Origin: Fibrobacterota bacterium
GTDB lineage: Bacteria; Fibrobacterota; Fibrobacteria; UBA5070
Assembly: GCA_016715065.1 (NCBI GenBank)
Contig: JADKBN010000005.1
Coordinates: forward strand, 1 to 20,822
Direction: 5' to 3'
DNA: 20,822 nucleotides
A program made the position numbers and the translations under genes. The notes under the pieces are model-generated. The model saw only the letters and a program-made list of their open reading frames with translations. It was not told where the DNA came from and did not search any database. Shown here piece by piece: positions 1-8,852 of the stretch. Position 1 is the stretch's first letter. Each line of letters begins with the position of its first letter.

Positions 1-1
1 G

Positions 2-308
2 GATACGACGCTTTGTCAGAAATTTGACAAAGGAGCGGGGTTCGACTTGGTTGTCATGGATCAGAACATGCCGGGAATGCGTGGTGAAGACGCATTGGCC
101 AAGATCCAGGAACGGGGCTGGAACACGCCCATCCTGATCACCTCGGGGATCTGGATGCACTCGAGCAACGACCAAGCCTGCGCGTTCAGGAGTGTCTGTG
201 ATCTCCAAGCCGTTCAATATACCCCGAACTTCGGAACTCGCCGCCAAGCTCATCAAATCGACCGTCCCAAAAGTCTCTGAACTGGCGCTGGGTTCAAAGC
301 TTGGCTGA
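2..308 (+). CDS. Response-regulator receiver (REC) domain, C-terminal end, partial
   Basis: The gene enters from the left edge. The frame opening at base 2 reads FDLVVMDQNMPGM (phospho-acceptor Asp in the MDQNMPG loop), then GEDALAKIQERGWNTPILITSG, whose ITSG carries the conserved Thr/Ser position. One shift near 150 gives DLDALEQRPSLRVQECL, and another near 200 gives VISKPFNIP with the conserved Lys of the K-P-F loop, then a C-terminus ending in TGA at 306-308. Asp, Ser and Lys of a CheY-like fold are thus all present. No output domain follows, so this is either a single-domain regulator or, more likely, the last domain of a hybrid histidine kinase that starts outside the window. The two shifts look like read errors because the motif order is unbroken. 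Confidence 0.85.
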
Positions 309-325
309 TAGAAGGCCACACCTGT

Positions 326-840
326 TCAGGAAATCTTCCTTTCCAACCTCAGGCTCGCCACTTCCACCCCCACGGATACGAATTTCCCGTCCCCGGAAAG
401 CGAAAATCGTTGGACTCTGGTTCCGTGATCCCGGTCTGGAAGGTTTCCACCAATTAAGGAGCCCGTCGTCCAGCTTAATCTTGACAGGGAGCGCCCTTCG
501 GTCGCGGCCAAAGAACCGATGTTCCCCGGAGAGTGGAACCCGGCGAGGATTGTGTCTCGGTGGTCACGAGGAGGCCATTTCCCCACCAACAAGGAAACTA
601 CCATCGTTTCCAGGCACTTTGGCGGACTTCAGGATCCGCTTGCGAAGCCATCATGCGCGTCACCAGGTTTTCCGGCTCCAGTGCGCGATCGACCGCCTTT
701 TCAAGATCGTCCGAGCGATCCCGGTCCAACGCCCACCTCCCGGTATATTCAGCGGGCTCCACAGCCAGGTCGTGACCGCCAGGACCAAAAAGCAGGGCAG
801 ACGCCACGGCACAGTCCTGCGAGTCTTGGCCCTTTCGCAT
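326..840 (-). CDS. Small secreted protein of unknown function, frameshifted
   Basis: Proposed start is the ATG at 838-840. After one shift it gives a basic stretch and a hydrophobic core (KTRRTVPWRLPCFLVLAVTT), a convincing signal peptide. A second frame then gives EYTGRWALDRDRSDDLEKAV and DRALEPENLVTRMMAS. A later frame gives GNLPDRDHGTRVQRFSLSGD, GKFVSVGVEVASLRLERK and a stop at 326-328. The opening 'Y-x-G-x-W-x-L-D-x-x-x-S-D-D' followed by a late 'R-F-S-L-S-G-D-G-K' beta segment resembles small lipocalin-like exported proteins; that resemblance is from memory and not a firm family assignment. At about 171 residues it would be a complete short exported protein. It ends 17 bases from the receiver-domain stop (convergent) and is divergent from the TetR gene, so it may be that regulator's target. 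An earlier ATG at 919-921 is in frame with part of it but would put the signal peptide internally. Confidence 0.5.
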
Positions 841-940
841 TACGCGTCGTTTTCCGGCTTCGCCCATGTGCAAACTCCTATCGATCACACCATCCATGCT
901 TTCGAGGTACAAAAGTTCCATACATTGCGCTCCATGAAAC
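841..940. promoter_or_regulatory. Divergent intergenic region between secreted protein and TetR gene
   Basis: About 100 bases separate the proposed start of the secreted-protein gene (840, minus strand) from that of the TetR gene (941, plus strand). TetR repressors commonly bind palindromic operators in exactly this kind of divergent spacer and control both genes. I do not see a long clean inverted repeat here, and the indel rate is high enough to have spoiled one, so only the location is supported. Confidence 0.3.
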
Positions 941-1552
941 GTGCCGCGCAGCAGGACTCTCGCCCCTTCCCTGACCTACCACGGGGATCTTCGCCAAGCG
1001 CTGGTGCGAGCCGGACTGGAAATCCTGGAGCAAGGAGGGATCGCTGCGCTCACTCTTCGTGAAGCTGCCCGCAGGATCAGCGTGAGTCATGCCGCACCTT
1101 ACCACCATTTCCCGGACAGGAAGCCTTGCTCACGGCCATCGCTGCGAGGATTCCAGATCCAGACCGAAGAAATGGAACTGGCCATTGAAAATGCAGAGAC
1201 CACCGATCGATGGGCTCCAATCCTTCGGGATGGCGTATGTGGCCTTCGCAGCCGCCACCTCGCTCTTTCGCCTGATGTAGAGCCACGGGCGAAACGATTC
1301 GAGCGAAAACAAGGAAATGGCGGAGTCCTCCGCGGCGGGCCACCGACGTTTCATCGAAAGGATCCGCGAGCGAGCGGGATGTTCCGAGAACGCGCCCAAT
1401 CGATCTCGCTTTTGCTTTGAGCGAGCGTGCACGGCCCGGCGATGCTTTGGTTGGACCGCCAACTGCGCTGGAGGGTGTCCCTTCGCGTGGAATCGCTCGC
1501 CTCCCAGATGAGCGGAATTGCTCAGCGTGGTGATGCGCTCGAGCCGACCTGA
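941..1552 (+). CDS. TetR/AcrR-family transcriptional regulator, frameshifted
   Basis: The N-terminal frame reads HGDLRQALVRAGLEILEQGG, then ALTLREAARRISVSHAAPYH and HFPDR. This is the TetR helix-turn-helix, with helix 3 'VSHAAPYHHF' as the recognition element. After a shift near 1120 the frames alternate: RGFQIQTEEMELAIENAE, GMAYVAFAA with LFRLM (the ligand-domain pattern seen in TetR_C_33/WHG proteins), AESSAAGHRRFIERIRERAG, and finally VHGPAMLWLDRQLRWRVSLR to TGA at 1550-1552. The whole is about 204 residues, normal for TetR. GTG at 941 is in frame with the HTH; an ATG at 934 is one frame off and may be the true start if a base is missing. No good Shine-Dalgarno is visible. It is convergent with the next gene (8 bases between stops). 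Confidence 0.75.
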
Positions 1553-1559
1553 GGGCTCC

Positions 1560-2174
1560 TCAGGCTAGCAGCCGTTCCGGGTCGTCACATCGCGGCCTTG
1601 AGAGCGAGCATGGGCGGGACGATGCCCCAGCCCACCCGATGGCGATCGACCACGCACGAGTTTCCAGGTGGGGGTGTCTACCTCCGGATCCATCGACAAT
1701 TCCTGCCGGAAAAAACACCTTCGGCCAGATCAGGACGATTCCGGGCGATGGCGCAAAAATCCTTTCGGACGGACTCGTACCTGCGCAAATCCAGTTCGGA
1801 GCCATCCGCGAAAGATGCAGGATCTTTCCAGGGTCACCAGATGCGCAGTGCCTGGGTTCGAACCGAGCATGTTTTCGTATTCAATCCTCCCGGAAAACCC
1901 GCACGCAGTGGACGGAGGGACGACGCTCAAGACGAACCCGCCTCCAAGCGGTAGAAGGAGCGCCCAATCCTTCCAATCCGAAAACCCTCCTGGAGAAAGG
2001 GCCACCATGGCCCCAGCCAGCGCCTGAACAGGATGGCAAGGATGCGCGGCGAGATGGGTCCACACCGCCATCCGTGTTGAGAAGTTCGATGAATCTCCCT
2101 CCTCCTCTCCCCATGGTCGGATAGAACACGAGGCAATCGCCGGGAACGGTCTTTCCTTTCGTGCTTCGCGTCAT
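1560..2174 (-). CDS. Hypothetical protein, about 204 residues, internally frameshifted
   Basis: I do not recognise the family. The start is well supported: reading the minus strand, GGAGG sits six bases before the ATG at 2172-2174, giving MTRSTKGKTVPGDCLVFYPT. The distance from this ATG to the TGA at 1560-1562 is 615 bases, a multiple of three, so the internal shifts cancel. Segments that look coding in different frames are FYPTMGRGGGRFIELLNTDG; RILAILFRRWLGPWWPFLQE with GFRIGRIGRSFYRLEAG; GRIEYENMLGSNPGTAHLVT; RGWLRTGFAQVRVRPKGFLR; and IVLIWPKVFFPAGIVDGSGG. The middle segment is hydrophobic and rich in Trp, Arg and Phe, and the rest looks soluble. It is convergent with the TetR gene and divergent from the FISUMP lipoprotein. 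The start is more secure than the exact protein sequence. Confidence 0.45.
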
Positions 2175-2509
2175 TTTTTGCCTCCGCTGTCTTCGCTTTT
2201 GGTGAATTCTAGCATCATCCGGCTCTGATCCCCCTTTCCATTTTCCCTTCCAAATTCTGTCGTGCGGATACCCTGAAAAAGCTCCTGCCACAGCCAGTAT
2301 CGACACGACGGATCGCCTGGCCAAAGTCCATTGGTTGTCGCCTTGTCCCTCGCAAGGACGGGGCGAAATCCGCGATTGGTGGATTCAATGGCTTGATACA
2401 AATCACCCAGGCGAGGTTCGCGTCGGTGTTCTATGAATCATGCCCAACTCGGATCTGGAATCCGTGCGATCTTGTTAGGGACACGCCCCACCAGTCCACG
2501 AGGTCGAAC
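2175..2509. promoter_or_regulatory. Divergent spacer before the FISUMP lipoprotein
   Basis: About 335 bases lie between the unknown minus-strand gene and the lipoprotein start. The left end (2170-2270) is noticeably less GC-rich than its surroundings, as expected for promoters of divergent genes, but I could not pick a convincing -35/-10 pair. Open frames run through it on both strands; none has recognisable motifs or a ribosome site, so I treat it as non-coding. Confidence 0.3.
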
Positions 2510-3736
2510 ATGTCCGCATCGAAATCCCTCCTCTCCTGCCTTGCTCTTGGTTTTCTGTTCACTTCCTGCGATCAGATCACAGCCGCCACCCAACCGAAAC
2601 CATCCGATTCATCGGGAGTCGCATCCACGCCACCCAGTGCCCCCGCGAGACCAAGTCCGCCAACCTGTTCAGAGTTCGCCTACACCGATGACACCGTCGT
2701 CATCTCGACCACCACTCCCGGCGCAAAGATCCATTACCAGTATCAAAACATCTATATCGTAGCACCTGAGCTCGAATTCCCAGTCATGGACTATCAAGGC
2801 CCTATTTCTGCTGCGATCGGATCCATTAGAGTCTTCGTAACCACCCCCAATGGTGACACTTCGGAAGCGACGGGGTGCAGCAGAGCTTATATGCGGGATA
2901 ACACTCTCGCCTCTCCCGCCATCCTGTCCAGCGGTTCGATATTCGACTACACAACAGACTCCCTGGAGATCGTTTCCCCAATGCCTGGCTCCACCATCCA
3001 CTACACGTTGGATGGAACGGCCCCCTCGCCAAGCTCCCCTACCTACCAAGGGAAGATTCCCATGAACAAGATGTTCGTGATCCGCGCGATCGCCACCATG
3101 CCCGGCTGGCATCCGAGTGAAGTGGTCTCCGACTACTTCAAGTATCCCATCGCCCCCTGGAACGGATCGATCCTGTACCAGTTCGAGGTCGACACACGTG
3201 ATGGACAGTCCTATCCAACCGTCAAGATCGGCACCCAGACATGGATGGCCAAGAACCTGAACTACCAACCACGGGTCGTCGCCGCTGACGAATACATCAC
3301 CACCAGCATCAAGACAGGCACTTCCTACAACTGGGTATTGGCAGTCAATAACAAAATCTGTCCAGAAGGATGGACGATCCCATCCCAGAAGGATTGGCAC
3401 CAACTCCGCGCATACCTCCTGTCGCAACCCGGACTCTCCAACGGTAATCTCGGCAACGCATTGAAGGCCAAGGAGATCTGGAATGATCAGAATGCCGTCG
3501 ATCTCTACGGGTTCCGCGCTGTTCCGGATGCGATCGAATCCGTGCACTACAATTCGCCCTATTACAACGGCACCTCGGCAGACATACCTGGTGCTGGCTT
3601 CTGGAGCACGGATCTCGATGACACTCGCGCCGCTCAGTACGTTAAACTCAACCAGTTCGGCAGCATGGATTTTCTGGCCATTCCCGCCGACATCCAGACA
3701 GCAAACAAATTCGTCCGCTGCTTGAAGGTGGACTGA
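2510..3736 (+). CDS. FISUMP-domain lipoprotein with chitobiase-like repeats
   Basis: An intact gene of 408 residues. I chose the ATG at 2510 over the upstream in-frame opening because it starts directly with a lipoprotein signal, MSASKSLLSCLALGFLFTSC, with Cys20 as the likely lipidated residue. A Pro/Ser/Thr-rich linker follows (about residues 25-55). Two beta-rich repeats of the chitobiase/beta-hexosaminidase C-terminal type come next: the first around TTTPGAKIHYQYQN, the second around SPMPGSTIHYTLDGTAPSPS with a 'YQGKIPMNKMFVIRAIA' second half. From about residue 215 comes the FISUMP domain: DGQSYPTVKIGTQTWMAKNL, then NKICPEGWTIPSQKDWHQLR, GFWSTDLDD and a final VRCLKVD. FISUMP proteins are abundant in Fibrobacter and related phyla, are usually surface or secreted, and have no firmly established activity. 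Here the protein is probably anchored to the outer membrane. It is monocistronic in appearance. Confidence 0.9.
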   Translation: MSASKSLLSCLALGFLFTSCDQITAATQPKPSDSSGVASTPPSAPARPSPPTCSEFAYTDDTVVISTTTPGAKIHYQYQNIYIVAPELEFPVMDYQGPISAAIGSIRVFVTTPNGDTSEATGCSRAYMRDNTLASPAILSSGSIFDYTTDSLEIVSPMPGSTIHYTLDGTAPSPSSPTYQGKIPMNKMFVIRAIATMPGWHPSEVVSDYFKYPIAPWNGSILYQFEVDTRDGQSYPTVKIGTQTWMAKNLNYQPRVVAADEYITTSIKTGTSYNWVLAVNNKICPEGWTIPSQKDWHQLRAYLLSQPGLSNGNLGNALKAKEIWNDQNAVDLYGFRAVPDAIESVHYNSPYYNGTSADIPGAGFWSTDLDDTRAAQYVKLNQFGSMDFLAIPADIQTANKFVRCLKVD

Positions 3737-3810
3737 CTTCACTCCTTGCGACTGCGACCCTGCGTTTTGGTCAGCCTCGGAACAACAAGGCTGGCGCGCA
3801 CCCACAAGAG

Positions 3811-3840
3811 CGCGAGGCACCCAAAGGGTGCCAATGCGCC
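3811..3840. repeat. Hairpin repeat family A, copy 1
   Basis: A 30-base unit whose core is a perfect 7-bp stem with an AAA loop: ggcaccc (3816-3822), aaa, gggtgcc (3826-3832). It matches copy 2 (3984-4013) at 28 of 30 positions. The only two differences, A3819 and T3829, pair with each other in the stem. Confidence 0.85.
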
Positions 3841-3892
3841 CTCAAGCGCTGACCAGCGCCTGAGGTGATCGAGGGATGCAGCCGAAGCGAAG

Positions 3893-3932
3893 CCGAGGCA
3901 AAGGCGTACGCACACGGTACGTCGAGCCTCGG
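3893..3932. repeat. Nested inverted repeat between the two family A copies
   Basis: An outer stem ccgaggc (3893-3899) pairs with gcctcgg (3926-3932). Inside it, cgtac (3905-3909) pairs with gtacg (3917-3921) around a 7-base loop. The flanks gcgaagcc and gcgaagccg also recur on either side as direct repeats. There is no poly-T tract, so it is not a classical terminator. Confidence 0.55.
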
Positions 3933-3983
3933 ATGAGCGAAGCCGTCCCAGCCGCCCCCATCTCTCCCGCCAAGTCAAAACCG

Positions 3984-4013
3984 CGCGAGGCGCCCAAAGG
4001 GCGCCAATGCGCC
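3984..4013. repeat. Hairpin repeat family A, copy 2
   Basis: Direct repeat of 3811-3840, 173 bases downstream and in the same orientation. The stem is ggcgccc (3989-3995), loop aaa, gggcgcc (3999-4005). G3992 and C4002 replace the A and T of copy 1, so the stem is preserved as G:C. Confidence 0.85.
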
Positions 4014-4076
4014 TAAACCGGTGGATGAAGAAAAATCGAGCGAGCGGGAGAGCAGACGACTCGACACGGACCCAAA

Positions 4077-4139
4077 GCCGTACGCCTAAAACCGGGCATT
4101 CCGGTTTTCACCGGAATGAGCCAGAGTTAGCGGTACGGC
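4077..4139 (-). terminator. Compound hairpin downstream of carB, two alternative folds
   Basis: An outer stem gccgtac (4077-4083) pairs with gtacggc (4133-4139). Inside, cattccggt (4097-4105) pairs perfectly with accggaatg (4110-4118). Read on the minus (carB) strand, its loop is GAAA, a GNRA tetraloop. An overlapping 8-bp stem, aaaaccgg (4088-4095) with ccggtttt (4101-4108), is mutually exclusive with it and ends in four T on the plus strand. The position, about 50 bases past the carB stop and facing the lipoprotein's 3' end, fits a 3'-end or bidirectional terminator structure. No long U-tract is present, so the terminator role is inferred. Confidence 0.45.
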
Positions 4140-4184
4140 GAGCGGCCCGTGGAGGGGAGTATGCGCCCGCGCAGCCGATTTTTG

Positions 4185-7404
<3,220 letters not shown>

Positions 7405-7491
7405 TGGAGTCTCCGGCTTTGTGGAGGCCTGCGCCGAAGCTGTGTTGCCCCGGTGGCCGACGATTCGGCCGCCCTTGGAGCGACCCGGGCC

Positions 7492-7497
7492 ATATTA
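7492..7497 (-). promoter_or_regulatory. Possible carB promoter -10 element
   Basis: Reading the minus strand, TAATAT follows a run of seven T and sits about 90 bases upstream of the carB ATG, in the only AT-rich patch of this spacer. No clear -35 match is visible at the expected distance, so support is weak. Confidence 0.3.
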
Positions 7498-7516
7498 GAA
7501 AAAAATCACCCACCCT

Positions 7517-7547
7517 CGTAGAGACGCCCCGGTGGGGCGTCTCTACG
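7517..7547. repeat. Hairpin repeat family B, copy 1 (upstream of the ATPase)
   Basis: A perfect 14-bp inverted repeat, cgtagagacgcccc (7517-7530) and its complement (7534-7547), with loop ggt. It lies between the carB promoter region and the ATPase start. The same core recurs immediately downstream of the ATPase with a compensated base-pair change (A7522:T7542 here, G8813:C8833 there). Confidence 0.85.
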
Positions 7548-7621
7548 GGCGGTGGACATTTCCACAGGGGCCATTTTATGCAATTCCAAATTACGCCTTT
7601 GGTTTTACATACATTTCCCCC

Positions 7622-8812
7622 ATGTTCCAGCGCATCCTGGTTGGCGAATTGATCGAGGCTGCCCGCGAGTACCCCGCGGTCGTTCTGTTCGGGCCACGCC
7701 AGTCCGGAAAGACCACGCTGGCCAGAACCACCTTTCCGCACCTGCCATGGGTCTCGCTGGAGGATCCCGACGTCCGCCAATCCGCCCTCGCCGATCCACG
7801 CGCTTTCCTGGGCCAAATTCCGTCTGGAGCGATCCTCGACGAGATCCAGAACGCACCGGAACTTCTCTCCTATTTGCAGTCGATTCTTGACAAATCTTCG
7901 GAACGCGGCCGGTTCATCCTGACGGGAAGCCACCAGCCCAGGCTCCGCGAATCGGTTTCGCAATCGCTGGCGGGCCGCATCGCCACCCTCGAGCTGCTCC
8001 CGCTCTCCATCCAGGAACTGTCATCATCGCCGATGGACGAAAAGGCGGCCTGGAATCTCTGCCAGCAGGGCTTCTATCCGCGCCTGCATGCCGAGCGTCT
8101 GAGCGCCGAAAGGTTCCACAAGTCCTACCACGCCACCTACGTGGAACGCGACGTGCGCTCGCTCCTCCAACTCAAGGACGCGAACCGGTTCGACATGTTC
8201 CTGCGGCTTTTGGCAGGACGCGTCGGCCAGATCGTCGATTATCAATCGCTGGCCAACGATGTCGGGGTTTCGGCGGTCACCATCAAGGATTGGATCGGCG
8301 TCCTCAAGGCGTCGTACCTGGTGATCGAACTCCCGCCGTGGCATTCCAATACGCGCAAACGCCTGGTGAAATCATCCAAGGTCTTCTTCACAGACACCGG
8401 CCTCGCCTGCCATCTTCTGGGCATTCGCGATCCCGAACAGCTATGGCGCGATCCGCTGCGCGGCAATCTGTTCGAGAACATGGTCGTGGCCGACCTCGTC
8501 AAATACTGCTTGAACAGGGGAAGGACTCCCGACCTGCACTTCTACCGGGATTCCAACGGCGTGGAAGTGGATCTCCTCCATGGCGATGGACGCACCGTCC
8601 GCCCCATCGAGATCAAGTCGGCCTCCACGTTCCATCCCGATTTCACCAAAGGGTTGCGCTCCTTCCGCAAGGCCTTCGCATCGCCATCGGGACAGATTCT
8701 GGCACCTAGCGTGGTGCTTGCCAATCTCGATGGCGACTTCGTCTTCGAGGATGGCATCGCCACCGACCTGGTCCGCCGCAATGGGGATTGGTCCGCGATC
8801 CTGAGCCCGTAG
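7622..8812 (+). CDS. AAA_14 / DUF4143 ATP-binding protein
   Basis: An intact gene of 396 residues. I start at the ATG at 7622 because the family begins a few residues before the ATPase core (MFQRILVGELIEAAREYPAV). The Walker A is VLFGPRQSGKTTLA (about residues 21-34), the Walker B is SGAILDEIQNAPELL, and the sensor-like strand is RFILTGSHQPRLRESVSQSL. The DUF4143 part follows: YHATYVERDVRSLLQL, a winged-helix-like SLANDVGVSAVTIKDWIGVL, KVFFTDTGLACHLLGI, and a nuclease-like C-terminal fold with NLFENMVVADLVKY, RDSNGVEVDLLHGDG and RPIEIKSA, which has the E...VD...E-x-K order of PD-(D/E)xK enzymes. Such stand-alone ATPases are common and patchily distributed in bacteria; their role is not established. 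The first ORF extension upstream (from 7532) runs through a palindrome and is unlikely. No Shine-Dalgarno is obvious. The stop codon (8810-8812) lies inside a long palindrome. Confidence 0.93.
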   Translation: MFQRILVGELIEAAREYPAVVLFGPRQSGKTTLARTTFPHLPWVSLEDPDVRQSALADPRAFLGQIPSGAILDEIQNAPELLSYLQSILDKSSERGRFILTGSHQPRLRESVSQSLAGRIATLELLPLSIQELSSSPMDEKAAWNLCQQGFYPRLHAERLSAERFHKSYHATYVERDVRSLLQLKDANRFDMFLRLLAGRVGQIVDYQSLANDVGVSAVTIKDWIGVLKASYLVIELPPWHSNTRKRLVKSSKVFFTDTGLACHLLGIRDPEQLWRDPLRGNLFENMVVADLVKYCLNRGRTPDLHFYRDSNGVEVDLLHGDGRTVRPIEIKSASTFHPDFTKGLRSFRKAFASPSGQILAPSVVLANLDGDFVFEDGIATDLVRRNGDWSAILSP

Positions 8813-8849
8813 GGACGCCCCGGCGGGGCGTCCCTACGGGCTCAGGATC
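8797..8849. repeat. Perfect 25-bp palindrome, hairpin family B, copy 2
   Basis: The left arm 8797-8821 and right arm 8825-8849 are perfect complements across 25 bp with loop ggc. The central 31 bases match family B copy 1 at all but three positions: one compensated base pair and one loop base. The left arm encodes the last four residues (ILSP) and the TAG stop of the ATPase. The right arm ends three bases before the histidine kinase stop codon. It therefore fills the whole space between two convergent genes and could terminate both transcripts, although it lacks a T tract. Confidence 0.9.
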
Positions 8850-8852
8850 TTC

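Larger units (their letters stand above)
3737..4184. other. Structured non-coding block between two convergent genes
   Basis: No credible gene lies here. The 448 bases between the lipoprotein stop and the carB stop hold two copies of a 30-base hairpin repeat, a nested stem between them, and a compound hairpin next to carB (each listed separately). Such density of inverted repeats between convergent 3' ends suggests transcription termination, mRNA 3'-end protection, or a repetitive extragenic element. The sequence alone does not separate these. Confidence 0.6.

Noticed and set aside
2669..3820. A 383-residue minus-strand open frame opposite the FISUMP lipoprotein
   Set aside because: The plus strand has a lipoprotein signal and FISUMP motifs; the antisense frame has no start context or domain.
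3811..4013. CRISPR array
   Set aside because: Only two repeat copies, 143 bases between them, and no cas genes; the units are hairpins at a gene junction.
7517..7547. Insertion-sequence terminal inverted repeats around the ATPase
   Set aside because: Each palindrome is symmetric in itself, there is no transposase, and I see no target-site duplication; a hairpin repeat family fits better.
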